Numbered from the stretch's first letter, positions 31,202 through 41,495 are shown. The stretch: DNA of 50,353 nucleotides from Clostridia bacterium (GCA_017934955.1 JAGBIO010000010.1:1-50353); one strand, 5' to 3'. Numbers and translations: made by a program. The notes: a model not told the origin generated them from the sequence alone.

Positions 31202-33151
31202 ATGGATAACATGATTGGAAAAGTGCTTGGAAACCGATATGAGCTCGTTGAGAAGATCGGCGGAGGCGGGATGGCGGTTGTTTATAAAGCGAAATGCAGA
31301 TTGCTAAACCGTTTTGTTGCTGTTAAGATTTTGCGGACCGATTCGGATATGACAGAGGATTTTATTAAAAGGTTTAAAGTGGAAGCACAAGCAGCCGGCA
31401 GCTTATCTCATCCGAATATCGTTTCGATTTATGATGTCGGAAACGAGGGCGAAATCAATTATATCGTAATGGAATATGTAGAAGGATATACCTTAAAAGA
31501 AGTAATTGCCCAAAGCGGAAAATTGACCTGGAAAGCAACGGTAAAAATTGCGTCGCAGATTTGTGCGGGTTTGGAACATGCGCATAAGAATCACATTATA
31601 CATAGAGATATTAAATCGCAGAATATTTTGGTGAATGAGGAATTGGTAGCGAAGGTAACGGATTTTGGAATCGCACGGGCGTCTTCCAATTCTACCATTA
31701 CTATGGCAGGAAATACCATCGGCTCGGTACACTATTTTTCGCCGGAACAAGCCAAAGGACAGCATACCGATGAAAAGTCCGATATTTATTCTTTGGGAAT
31801 TGTAATGTATGAGATGATTACCGGAAGGTTGCCGTTTGACGCGGATACGCCGGTGTCGGTTGCATTAAAACAAATTCAGGAACTTCCGATTCCGCCGATT
31901 CAGTTGGAGCATGATATGCCGATTGCGTTAAATGATATTATTATGAAGGCGCTTCAAAAGGAACCACGTCTTCGTTATCAGTCGGCGACAGAGATGTTAA
32001 AGGATTTACAAAGTGTTTTGGCAAATCCGGAGAAAACGATTGTGACGGAAAAAAATATCGGTGCGACAACCGTTATGCCGAGTGTAACAGAAAATATGAT
32101 TAATGAGAGAGTAACGAAACCGGCAGTTGTGGAGGATAGAGATATGGGTAGAAAGAAGAAAAGTTCAGCCAAAAATGCGACATCGGTATTTGCATTTTTA
32201 ATAGCGTTAGTGATAGTAGCAATTGTCTTTTTCTTTATTGGTAAAGGTGTTTGGAACGCGATTATCGGTGAGGAAAAGCCGGAAGTTCCGATGCCGACGT
32301 TGGTTGGAAAGACAATTCAAGAGGCCAGAGCGATTTTGGAAGATAAAAATATTGAAATTAAAAGTGTAATTGAACAGACAAACGATGATTATCCAAAGGG
32401 TGTTGTTGCTGTTCAAAACCCGAAGCCGAATATTCACGTTAAAGAAGGCGTTTCCATTGTGGAATTGATTGTGAGTACCGGAAAAGCGGAAATTACGGTA
32501 CCGAATGTGGTAAATTATACACTTGAGGCTGCTAAGGCGGCGTTAGACAAAGAAGAATTGCAATATATTGTTACCGAAGAGGCAAGTGATGAAGTTCCGG
32601 TCGGATATGTGGTAAGAACCAGTCCGGAAGGAGAAAGAACGGTTTCGGCAAGTTCTATTATTTCGATATTTGTAAGCAGTGGTCCTGCGACTAAGAAGGT
32701 TACGATTCCGAATTTTGTAGGAGAAACTTTAGATAAGGCGAAAACGTGGACAGAAGCGAATGGAATTAAGCTTACCACAAAATTTACTTCTAATACTTCG
32801 AAGGCGGAAAATGTTGTTTTACAGCAGAGCATTGCTCCGGAAAGCAGTGTGGACGAGGGAACAGAGCTTACTTTGACGGTAAACAGAAAACAGAATAATA
32901 CTCAGAACAACAATCAAAAGAAGCAGACGATTTATTTGAATTTATCCAATAAAGGTGTGGGAGATGCGGAATTCTTGGTTGAAGTAACAATGTCGGGTGG
33001 CGGCGTTGTGGGTAAGAAGACGATTTACAGTGAGCGTCATACCAATAGTGACGGAGAAATCAGTTTAGACATTTTTGGTCTTGGAGAAGCAATGATTGAA
33101 GTTTATATTGACGGCAGACTGGATTCTTCTCAAGCGATTTTATTAAAATAA
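31202..33151 (+). CDS. prkC: PASTA-domain Ser/Thr protein kinase PrkC/Stk
   Basis: 649 residues. Cytoplasmic kinase domain (about 13-270): glycine loop IGGGGMA, Lys42, HRD at 134-136, DFG at 154-156, and an activation loop with several Thr and Ser. A basic juxtamembrane segment (GRKKKSS) and one membrane helix (about 328-350) follow. Then three PASTA repeats (about 358-425, 426-493, 494-562), a polar linker, and an extra C-terminal beta domain that is not PASTA. PASTA repeats sense peptidoglycan fragments; in Bacillus PrkC triggers spore germination. A terminator separates it from rsgA. Confidence 0.96.
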   Translation: MDNMIGKVLGNRYELVEKIGGGGMAVVYKAKCRLLNRFVAVKILRTDSDMTEDFIKRFKVEAQAAGSLSHPNIVSIYDVGNEGEINYIVMEYVEGYTLKEVIAQSGKLTWKATVKIASQICAGLEHAHKNHIIHRDIKSQNILVNEELVAKVTDFGIARASSNSTITMAGNTIGSVHYFSPEQAKGQHTDEKSDIYSLGIVMYEMITGRLPFDADTPVSVALKQIQELPIPPIQLEHDMPIALNDIIMKALQKEPRLRYQSATEMLKDLQSVLANPEKTIVTEKNIGATTVMPSVTENMINERVTKPAVVEDRDMGRKKKSSAKNATSVFAFLIALVIVAIVFFFIGKGVWNAIIGEEKPEVPMPTLVGKTIQEARAILEDKNIEIKSVIEQTNDDYPKGVVAVQNPKPNIHVKEGVSIVELIVSTGKAEITVPNVVNYTLEAAKAALDKEELQYIVTEEASDEVPVGYVVRTSPEGERTVSASSIISIFVSSGPATKKVTIPNFVGETLDKAKTWTEANGIKLTTKFTSNTSKAENVVLQQSIAPESSVDEGTELTLTVNRKQNNTQNNNQKKQTIYLNLSNKGVGDAEFLVEVTMSGGGVVGKKTIYSERHTNSDGEISLDIFGLGEAMIEVYIDGRLDSSQAILLK

Positions 33152-33156
33152 TTACG

Positions 33157-33186
33157 AACGAGCGAATCAATATTCGCTCGTTTTCG
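33157..33186 (+). terminator. Terminator between prkC and rsgA
   Basis: AACGAGCGAAT (33157-33167) pairs perfectly with ATTCGCTCGTT (33172-33182) around a CAAT loop, followed by TT. It is a candidate attenuator within the conserved block. Confidence 0.7.
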
Positions 33187-33202
33187 GTTGAAAGAGGTGC
33201 GT

Positions 33203-34066
33203 ATGGTAGGAAAAATACGGAAGGCAATCAGTGGATTTTATTATGTGGAGTTTGAGGAAAAGGTATACGAATGTCGGGCAAAGGGCATTTTAAAGAAGAA
33301 TAATATTACGCCGTTAGTAGGTGATTGGGTAGAGTTTGAAGTTTTGTCGGAAAAGGAAGGCAATGTTTTGACGGTCGTAAATCGGAACAACGCTTTGATT
33401 CGTCCGCCGGTTGCGAATGTCGATAAGGTGATTATTGTCGTTTCTTTAAAAATTCCGGAACCTTCTTTACTTTTTATTGATAAGCAATTGGTATTTTTGC
33501 AGAAGATGAATTTAACTCCGGTGATATGTTTGAATAAAACAGATTTGGAAGAAGGAAAAAGCATTTGGGAGATTTATGAGAAAATCGGCTATCGTGTATT
33601 ATTTACCAGTGCGAAGGAAAAAAGCGGAATTGAAGAGTTAAAGAAGGAGATACAGGGAAAGACGGCTGTTTTTGTCGGAAATTCCGGTGTCGGTAAGTCC
33701 AGTTTGACGAATTTGCTGATAAATGAAATGCGAATGGAGGAAGGTTCGCTTAGTAAAATTGAACGTGGGAAACAGACAACGAGGCATTCGGAACTTCTAA
33801 AAGTGTGTGAAGACACATATATTATTGATACGCCGGGCTTTTCGAGTTTTGAGCTTTCCGATATCGAGTCGAAGGAGCTTGCTTTGTTGTTTGCAGAGTT
33901 TTCGGAATATACCGAAACGTGTCGTTATGATGATTGTACACATGTCGGGGAAACGGAGTGCGGAGTGAAGCAGGCTGTGGCGGAAGGAAAGATGGCACAG
34001 AGTCGTTATGAGAGTTTTGTGGCGTTATACCAAAAGCTAAAAGAGGCGGAAAACAGGAGGTATTAG
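33203..34066 (+). CDS. rsgA: Small ribosomal subunit GTPase RsgA
   Basis: 287 residues. A circularly permuted GTPase that checks late 30S assembly. N-terminal OB fold (1-65), then G4 NKTD (111-114), G1 GNSGVGKSS (159-167), G3 DTPG and a C-terminal zinc site (CRYDDCTHVGETECGV). The ATG at 33203 is preferred to the TTG at 33188 because GAGG is at proper distance. The family usually has rpe and thiamine pyrophosphokinase genes next; here an unrelated flavoprotein follows. Confidence 0.95.
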   Translation: MVGKIRKAISGFYYVEFEEKVYECRAKGILKKNNITPLVGDWVEFEVLSEKEGNVLTVVNRNNALIRPPVANVDKVIIVVSLKIPEPSLLFIDKQLVFLQKMNLTPVICLNKTDLEEGKSIWEIYEKIGYRVLFTSAKEKSGIEELKKEIQGKTAVFVGNSGVGKSSLTNLLINEMRMEEGSLSKIERGKQTTRHSELLKVCEDTYIIDTPGFSSFELSDIESKELALLFAEFSEYTETCRYDDCTHVGETECGVKQAVAEGKMAQSRYESFVALYQKLKEAENRRY

Positions 34067-34067
34067 A

Positions 34068-34628
34068 ATGGAAAAAATCACATGGAGAGGCGGAGCGATG
34101 TTGGCGCCGTTACCGGTTTGTTTGGTGACTTGCAGGGACGGGGAGAAAGAGAATGTCTTTACGGTGGCTTGGACGGGAATTTTAAATACGATTCCGGCGA
34201 AGACCTATATTTCGGTGAGAAAGGAACGATTTTCTTATGAATTGATTAAAAATTCGAGAGAATTTGTGTTAAATCTTACAACGGAAGCGTTAGCGAGAGC
34301 GACAGACTTTTGTGGGGTTCGTTCGGGAAGAGATATGGATAAATTTAAGGAGATGCAGTTAAAGACGCAGAAGGCGACGGAGGTTGGATGTCCTTTACTT
34401 AGCGACAGTCCGGTGAATTTAGAGTGTAAAGTGACGGATATCGTGGAGTTAGGCAGTCATGATATGTTTATTGCGGATATTGTGGCGGTAGATGTCGATA
34501 AGAATTTGGTAGATGAGAATGAGAAGCTGAATTTAGATAAAGCAAAGTTAATTGCGTATTCTCACGGAGAATATTTTAAGTTGGGTGAGAAGATCGGAAA
34601 GTTTGGTTATACGGTGAAGAAAAACTAA
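34068..34628 (+). CDS. Flavin reductase-like FMN-binding split-barrel protein
   Basis: 186 residues of the flavin reductase-like/DIM6-NTAB family. It has the NVFTVAWTGILNTIPAKTYISVRKERFSYELI core, the EFVLNLTTEALA strand and the DFCGVRSGRDMDKF loop. Such proteins reduce flavins or serve as small electron carriers. The ATG follows the rsgA stop by one base, and its ribosome site AGGAGG lies inside rsgA, so the two are translationally coupled. The substrate and partner are unknown. The ferredoxin-type protein downstream may be a redox neighbour but is separated by repeats. Confidence 0.85.
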   Translation: MEKITWRGGAMLAPLPVCLVTCRDGEKENVFTVAWTGILNTIPAKTYISVRKERFSYELIKNSREFVLNLTTEALARATDFCGVRSGRDMDKFKEMQLKTQKATEVGCPLLSDSPVNLECKVTDIVELGSHDMFIADIVAVDVDKNLVDENEKLNLDKAKLIAYSHGEYFKLGEKIGKFGYTVKKN

Positions 34629-34648
34629 TGTGAATTGCAGCACTATCT

Positions 34649-34767
34649 TGTAGGGACACAATTTATTGTGTCCATTGAAGAGGAAAAGATAAAAACAGGA
34701 CACAATAAATTGTGTCCGTACAGTAAGAATGAGGCACTATCTTGTAGGGACAGCATTTATGCTGTCC
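34649..34767. mobile_element. Palindromic repeat element (copy G) plus a tandem half copy
   Basis: Full copy: halves 34649-34673 and 34698-34722, ACAAT/ATTGT stem. A half copy at 34743-34767 has the AGCAT/ATGCT stem. Both are preceded by GCACTATCT. The outer sequence was thus copied while the stem type changed. Confidence 0.8.
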
Positions 34768-34807
34768 ATTGAATGAGGGTAAACATATAAAAAAAGGAGA
34801 GAGGAAA

Positions 34808-35923
34808 ATGGAAAAAGCAAAGGTTTATTATAGTGATTTTCGTGCAAGACCGGGATTGAATTTGTTGGATAAGTTGAAGAGATTGATGAAAAAGGCGGGA
34901 ATTGAGAATATTGATTTTGAAGAGAAGTTTGTGGCTATTAAGATTCATTTTGGAGAACCGGGGAATTTATCTTTTTTGAGACCGAATTATGCGAAGGTGG
35001 TTGCGGATACCGTAAAGGAATTGGGCGGAAGGCCGTTTTTGACGGATTGCAATACGTTGTATGTAGGCAGAAGAAAAAATGCGTTGGATCATATTGAGGC
35101 CGCTTATGAAAATGGTTTTACACCATTTTCTACCGGCTGTCAGGTGATTATTGCCGATGGATTAAAGGGAACGGATGAGACGATTGTTCCGATTCATTTA
35201 GAGTACATAAAAGAAGCGAAAATCGGACATGCCTTAATGGATGCGGATATTGTGATTTCTTTGACACATTTTAAGGGACATGAGTCTACCGGTTTCGGCG
35301 GAGCGTTAAAGAATATCGGTATGGGTGGCGGTTCGCGTGCCGGAAAGATGGAAATGCACAGTGCTGGGAAACCTCGTGTTCATAGCGAAAAATGTCGTTC
35401 TTGCGGTGCTTGCAGCAGAATTTGTGCGCATTCTGCGATTTCGTTTGATGAAAATAAAAAAGCGCAGATAGACCATAACAAATGCGTGGGTTGTGGCAGA
35501 TGTATCGGGGCGTGCAATTTTAACGCGGTAAGACCGGTAAATGATGAAACGAATGATATCTTGAATGCGAAAATTGCGGAATATACCTATGCGATTGTGA
35601 AGGACAGACCGCATTTTCATATCAGTTTGGTGATGGACGTTTCTCCAAATTGCGATTGTCACTCGGAAAATGACGCACCGATTATTCCGGATGTGGGAAT
35701 GTTTGCGTCTTTTGATCCGGTGGCTTTGGATCAGGCTTGTGCCGATATGGCAAATCAGCAGGCGGCGTTTAGCAACAGCCATTTAGGGGAACAGATTCAA
35801 AAGGAAGTAAAGGCAGAAGATAATTTCTGTATCAATCACCCGGATACGAATTGGAAAACTTGCTTAGAGCATGCAGAAAAAATCGGATTGGGAACGAGAG
35901 AATATGAATTGATTAAGGTATAG
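34808..35923 (+). CDS. DUF362 protein with two 4Fe-4S clusters
   Basis: 371 residues. A DUF362 domain fills most of the protein (IKIHFGEPGN, SLTHFKGHESTGFGGALKNIGMG, FASFDPVALDQACAD). Two ferredoxin motifs are inserted at about 197-240: CRSCGACSRIC and CVGCGRCIGAC, each with a second-site cysteine further along. It is likely a cytoplasmic iron-sulfur oxidoreductase or maturation factor; the reaction is unknown. The ATG at 34808 follows AAAGGAGAGAGG. The stop is eight bases before pncC, so the two are co-transcribed. Confidence 0.9.
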   Translation: MEKAKVYYSDFRARPGLNLLDKLKRLMKKAGIENIDFEEKFVAIKIHFGEPGNLSFLRPNYAKVVADTVKELGGRPFLTDCNTLYVGRRKNALDHIEAAYENGFTPFSTGCQVIIADGLKGTDETIVPIHLEYIKEAKIGHALMDADIVISLTHFKGHESTGFGGALKNIGMGGGSRAGKMEMHSAGKPRVHSEKCRSCGACSRICAHSAISFDENKKAQIDHNKCVGCGRCIGACNFNAVRPVNDETNDILNAKIAEYTYAIVKDRPHFHISLVMDVSPNCDCHSENDAPIIPDVGMFASFDPVALDQACADMANQQAAFSNSHLGEQIQKEVKAEDNFCINHPDTNWKTCLEHAEKIGLGTREYELIKV

Positions 35924-35931
35924 GTGACGGT

Positions 35932-36402
35932 ATGATAGTGGATTTGATAAATGTTTTGAAAGAACAAAAGTTGAAAATTGCGACAGCAGAGTCTTGTACC
36001 GGAGGCTTGCTGGCAAAGAAGATTACCGATATTAGCGGTTCTTCGGAAGTATTTGATATGGGGTTGGTTTCTTATGCGAATCGAATTAAGCAGGAATACT
36101 TAGGGGTACCTGCGGAAGTGTTGGAAACCAAAGGAGCCGTAAGTTATGAAACGGCAGAGGCAATGGCGCGTGGTATTGTGCGTGCGGCAGATGCGGATAT
36201 TGGAGTCGGAATTACCGGAATTGCTGGCCCGGGAGGAGGAACGCCGGAAAAGCCGGTGGGAACGGTATTTTATGGTTTGTATTTTCGAAGGGAAGAAAAA
36301 CTTTTGGTGGAGGAACTTCATTTAAAGGGAAATCGAGAAGAAATTCGGGAAAGCACGACGAAAATCGTGATAGAGAGAATTTTGAGAGAATTGAGAAAAT
36401 AA
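35932..36402 (+). CDS. pncC: Nicotinamide-nucleotide amidase (CinA C-terminal domain)
   Basis: 156 residues, a stand-alone CinA C-terminal domain. It deamidates NMN to nicotinate mononucleotide in NAD salvage. The catalytic serine lies in TAESCTGGLLAKKITD, and the GITGIAGPGGGTPEKPVGTV loop is the other hallmark. The CinA N-terminal pyrophosphatase domain is absent, as in E. coli PncC. The ribosome site overlaps the end of the DUF362 gene. Confidence 0.94.
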   Translation: MIVDLINVLKEQKLKIATAESCTGGLLAKKITDISGSSEVFDMGLVSYANRIKQEYLGVPAEVLETKGAVSYETAEAMARGIVRAADADIGVGITGIAGPGGGTPEKPVGTVFYGLYFRREEKLLVEELHLKGNREEIRESTTKIVIERILRELRK

Positions 36403-36432
36403 TATGGATACTTCTTCGGATACGTTTCCAAT

Positions 36433-36461
36433 TTGACATAATTAAGAAAATGTTATATAAT
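36433..36461 (+). promoter_or_regulatory. Strong promoter of the Cys-rich protein gene
   Basis: TTGACA (36433-36438) and TATAAT (36456-36461), both consensus, spacer 17. Confidence 0.85.
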
Positions 36462-36534
36462 AAAGATATTGAAAAGCATTTCAATAAAGTCGCGCTATTA
36501 AGAACTTGGAGAAAGAACTGAGGAGGACGTGTTA

Positions 36535-37242
36535 ATGTCAGGATGTAACTGTAAATTCGGCGATTATGTCCGATATATTCCCGAGTTGACGGAATATATC
36601 GTAACACCGGAAGAGTCCGGTTATTCTCACCCGCAAAGTTTCAATCCTTCTGAAAATACATTGTGGAAGGTGTTTTATGAGGAAGAAGGAAATGAGATTC
36701 TCCTCATTAGTGCCCGAAGCATTGGGACTTTGACGTTGGAAGGACAAATCGGTTTTGCAAACGGTGTCGGAGCGTTGAATCGACTCTGTAGCGCGTATGC
36801 AAATCTGAAAGTTGCTGTGGGTGGAAGGAGCATTGGTTGCACCGAAAACAGTATTTCGGAATTGAAGGTCGAGACTTGCTGTTGTGACTGGGTGAAGAAT
36901 GCTTCACCGACGGAAAGACAGCCGTATGACGAGAAAGAATGTGAAGAAGATTTGTCTTGGCTCCGTTGCAGTGGGCTTATGAAAAAGAGCAACCGCTATG
37001 TTTGGTTGGCATCGCGGCATTCGGAAGAATCTCTTTTTCATACCATGCATTTCGGTATGTCGGCTTGGAATGGATGCCGAGATGAGAAGGAAACGGTATG
37101 CTTGTACAAGTCTTATCCGGCCGGAGGGGGTTATAGTTATCGGGCTTCCTACGGTGTAAGACCGGTGATTCGTTTGCGCTGTGATGCGCGGTTTGGTTTC
37201 GGAGCCGGAAGTAAGGAAAGGCCGTATGTCTTTTTGGAATAA
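36535..37242 (+). CDS. Cys-rich protein resembling DUF6273/C-type-lectin-like domains
   Basis: 235 residues, no signal peptide or membrane helix. Twelve or more cysteines occur, including CNC near the start and CCCDW. The C-terminal layout (NRYVWLASRHSEES, then GYSYRASYGVRPVIRL) resembles DUF6273, a C-type-lectin-like module frequent in gut Firmicutes and phages. It has a consensus promoter, AGGAGG and its own terminator, so it should be well expressed. Function unknown; ligand display is a guess from the fold. GC content is a little higher than that of the neighbours. The gene at the left window edge may be of similar fold, but direct similarity is weak. Confidence 0.65.
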   Translation: MSGCNCKFGDYVRYIPELTEYIVTPEESGYSHPQSFNPSENTLWKVFYEEEGNEILLISARSIGTLTLEGQIGFANGVGALNRLCSAYANLKVAVGGRSIGCTENSISELKVETCCCDWVKNASPTERQPYDEKECEEDLSWLRCSGLMKKSNRYVWLASRHSEESLFHTMHFGMSAWNGCRDEKETVCLYKSYPAGGGYSYRASYGVRPVIRLRCDARFGFGAGSKERPYVFLE

Positions 37243-37265
37243 TCCAAAAAAGTAGAAATAAGAGG

Positions 37266-37316
37266 CGAAAAAAATCGTTGTAAGCGTTAAACTTACAATG
37301 ATTTTTTTCGTTTTTA
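37266..37316. terminator. Terminator
   Basis: 19-base arms (37266-37284, 37292-37310) pair with one wobble around a seven-base loop. A- and T-rich bases of the stem end in TTTTT. Confidence 0.85.
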
Positions 37317-37334
37317 AAAAGAAGACACAATCAC

Positions 37335-37407
37335 TGTAGGGGACGGGTTTCCCGTCCCGATGGATTATAGATAATGAAAAAACGGGATGGGAAACCCATC
37401 CCCTACA
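37335..37407. mobile_element. Palindromic repeat element (copy H), compensated stems
   Basis: The left half (37335-37358) has GGGACGGG facing CCCGTCCC; the right half (37384-37407) has GGGATGGG facing CCCATCCC. A C-G pair in one half is a T-A pair in the other, so pairing within each half is kept. The ends are TGTAGGGG and CCCCTACA, the same as in the RAYT-linked REPs. Confidence 0.85.
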
Positions 37408-37474
37408 GTAGATATGCCCGTCTTTTAAGGAGATAGTCTAACTAACCCATCTTTTTATAGTTCATGATATAAAT

Positions 37475-37770
37475 TTGACAAATCTTTACTTTTATGCTAA
37501 TATGGTACTGTTAAAAACGAAGAAGAGAAGAGTAAATAATGGGATAGGTTTCAGAGAGCTTCGGTGGGTGAAAAGAAGTACCAAAGACATTATGGAAGAT
37601 GGTCTCGGAGTTGTGTGGCTGACTACGGTTGTATAGGTCATATCGGGAGTGCCCGTTACAGCACCGGAGTATTTTGTACTCGCTGAGGTTTGTATCGTGA
37701 GGTGCAGACGAATAAAGGTGGTAACACGAAATCTGACTTTCGTCCTTTTCATAGGAAGAAAGTTTTTCTA
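37475..37770 (+). promoter_or_regulatory. Promoter and T-box leader of metG
   Basis: TTGACA (37475-37480) and TAATAT (37498-37503, with TG extension) start a leader of about 290 bases. Stem I carries the AGAGAGC-TTCGGTGGGTGAAAA AG-bulge motif. A candidate AUG specifier is at 37592-37594. The T-box bulge AAAGGTGGTAACACG lies at 37714-37728. The terminator pairs 37736-37745 with 37754-37763 before a T-run. Uncharged tRNA-Met should stabilise the antiterminator and turn on metG. With copy H, this fills the 555-base gap. Confidence 0.92.
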
Positions 37771-37776
37771 TTTTAA

Positions 37777-39711
<1,935 letters not shown>

Positions 39712-39747
39712 GATGTATGTCGATACTTGTTTTGAGGTTCACATAAT

Positions 39748-39776
39748 TTGACGAGCTGCTTGGTTTATGCTATAAT
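39748..39776 (+). promoter_or_regulatory. Promoter of the second PIN/antitoxin locus
   Basis: TTGACG (39748-39753) and TATAAT (39771-39776), spacer 17, now placed just before a truncated PIN sequence. Confidence 0.65.
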
Positions 39777-39786
39777 AATAACATGA

Positions 39787-39954
39787 AATGATTGTGATTA
39801 TATTATATCTTGGAATTTTAAACATTTAGTTAATGTTGATACTATAAACGGAGTAAGAAAAATTACTTTTTCTAAATATAATAAATTTATCGATATATAT
39901 GCACCTATCAATTTATTGAAGGGGGATGAAAGTGATGGAGAAGCCAATTTTTAA
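39787..39954 (+). pseudogene. Remnant of a second PIN toxin (C-terminal quarter only)
   Basis: Read from 39787, the frame encodes DCDYIISWNFKHLVNVDTIN and continues to IDIYAP. It aligns with the last 45 or so residues of the PIN protein at 27991-28467 (DCNIILSWNFKHMVNIDTIN..NNIDIYAP). Everything upstream, including the nuclease residues, is missing, and the promoter is joined almost directly to the remnant. No start codon with a ribosome site is seen. The frame runs past the start of the antitoxin-like gene. Confidence 0.82.
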
Positions 39955-40114
39955 CGATAGTTTTTCTGTAGAGGATATTAGAAAATTACGAGATTATAAC
40001 TATGAAAGAACAAAAGATTTTACAGCTGATGAAATTATAAAAGATATTAGAGAAAAAGCTGCAAATGGTATTGCAAGGTTAGAAGAATTAAGGAAAGAAA
40101 AGAAAGTGGTATAG
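39935..40114 (+). CDS. Small putative antitoxin, second copy, 59 residues
   Basis: 59 residues, same length as the protein at 28490-28669 and clearly related: FSVEDIRKLRDYNYERTKDF against FTIEDIHKIREYNAERRKKL, then a charged helical tail. The ATG at 39935 is preferred because AAGGGGG is nine bases upstream; the ATG at 39926 is too close to it. The reading frame is intact although the toxin beside it is not, so it is a solitary antitoxin. It may still neutralise a related toxin. A terminator follows. Confidence 0.75.
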   Translation: MEKPIFNDSFSVEDIRKLRDYNYERTKDFTADEIIKDIREKAANGIARLEELRKEKKVV

Positions 40115-40126
40115 TAAGTTCGCATG

Positions 40127-40156
40127 AAAGGCTGCTGTTTTTGCAGTCTTTTTTGT
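40127..40156 (+). terminator. Terminator of the second antitoxin gene
   Basis: AAAGGCTGC (40127-40135) pairs with GCAGTCTTT (40143-40151), one wobble, followed by TTT. Confidence 0.75.
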
Positions 40157-40214
40157 TGTATATATTCTATTACTTGCCATGAGCTAAGGTTGAGAAATTT
40201 TTTATGTAGAATAA

Positions 40215-40243
40215 TTGATTTTATCGAAATTTTGTTCTATAAT
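40215..40243 (+). promoter_or_regulatory. dinB promoter with LexA-like box
   Basis: TTGATT (40215-40220) and TATAAT (40238-40243), spacer 17. Within the spacer, GAAATTTTGTTC at 40226-40237 matches the Gram-positive LexA box GAAC-N4-GTTC at seven of eight positions. A repressor there would block the promoter. Confidence 0.68.
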
Positions 40244-40259
40244 GCTTTTGGGTGATGGT

Positions 40260-41471
40260 ATGGAGCGGCAGATTTTGCATGTGGATGTGAATAATGCGTT
40301 TTTGTCTTGGACGGCGCTGGATATGTTGAAGAATGGGGAGAGTTTGGATATTCGGACGATTCCGGCGGTGATTGGGGGAGATGAGAAGTTACGGCATGGG
40401 ATTGTGCTGGCGAAGAGTATGTCGGCGAAGAGTGCGGGAATTGTGACAGGAGAGCCGTTGTATCAGGCGAGGAAGAAGTGCCCTACTCTTCGGGTATTTT
40501 CTTCGAATTTTAAGGTATATCGCGAATATTCAAATCAGCTTTACGAATTGCTTTGTGAATATACCGATAAAATTGAGCGGTTTTCGATTGATGAGTGTTT
40601 TATGGATATGACGGAGTTTTTGCGTGGGCGGAAGTTAATCGATATTGCGTATGAGATTGGCAGGCGTGTGAGAGAAGAACTCGGTTTTACGGTGAATGTC
40701 GGTGTGGCACATAATAAGCTGTTGGCGAAGATGGCGTCGGATTTTAGTAAGCCGGACAAGGTACATACGTTGTTTCGGGAAGAAATACCGGAAAAAATGT
40801 GGAAGTTACCGGTGGGAGATCTTTTTATGTTAGGAAAGAAGACGGTCCCGAAATTGCAACTGTTGGGCATTAAGACGATTGGTGATTTGGCGAGATACGA
40901 TTACCGGTGGATTTGTTATCGATTCGGAAAGTTTGGAAAGATGATTTGGGAGTATGCGAATGGCATTGATACTTCGGAAGTGGTTTCAGAGAAGGAGGCA
41001 CCTAAGGGAATCGGAAATTCGGTGACGTTACCGCGGGATTATGAGAGTTTGGAGGAGCTGAATTCGGTGTTGTTGGCGTTAAGTGAGCAGGTAAGTTTTC
41101 GTTTGCGAAAACAGAAAATGTTTGCGGAGACCGTTAATGTACAGTTACGGACGAGTGATTTTAGGGATTTTTCCCATCAAAAGAAGTTGAATCATGCCAC
41201 TTGTTCGACGAGTGAGATTTATCAAGTGGCAAAAGGAATTTTGGAGGAGATGTACCGTCAGCAGAAAATTCGGCTGATTGGCTTGCGTGTTGATCATTTG
41301 ACGGATAAGCCGATTCAACAGGTTTCGTTGTTTGATGAAAAGACGGTAAATGAAAAACAGGAAAAGTTAGATAAGGCGGTGGATGCGCTAAAACAGAAAT
41401 TTGGTTATGAGAGTGTGATGCGGGCAAGCGGAATGGAGACGAGTCGGATGATGAAGCGGAAGGATGAATAG
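40260..41471 (+). CDS. dinB: DNA polymerase IV (Y-family)
   Basis: 403 residues. Error-prone translesion polymerase. Palm motif LHVDVNNAFLSW with Asp9, and SIDECFMDMTE with the catalytic Asp-Glu pair. The little-finger domain is at about 250-360, and the C-terminal QVSLF is a typical beta-clamp binding motif. The ATG at 40260 is chosen because upstream in-frame starts lie in the promoter. The leader is only about ten bases, with a weak GGGTG site. The spacing to a LexA-like box suggests damage induction. Confidence 0.94.
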   Translation: MERQILHVDVNNAFLSWTALDMLKNGESLDIRTIPAVIGGDEKLRHGIVLAKSMSAKSAGIVTGEPLYQARKKCPTLRVFSSNFKVYREYSNQLYELLCEYTDKIERFSIDECFMDMTEFLRGRKLIDIAYEIGRRVREELGFTVNVGVAHNKLLAKMASDFSKPDKVHTLFREEIPEKMWKLPVGDLFMLGKKTVPKLQLLGIKTIGDLARYDYRWICYRFGKFGKMIWEYANGIDTSEVVSEKEAPKGIGNSVTLPRDYESLEELNSVLLALSEQVSFRLRKQKMFAETVNVQLRTSDFRDFSHQKKLNHATCSTSEIYQVAKGILEEMYRQQKIRLIGLRVDHLTDKPIQQVSLFDEKTVNEKQEKLDKAVDALKQKFGYESVMRASGMETSRMMKRKDE

Positions 41472-41495
41472 ATAATTTTACTAACAGAAAAAATA

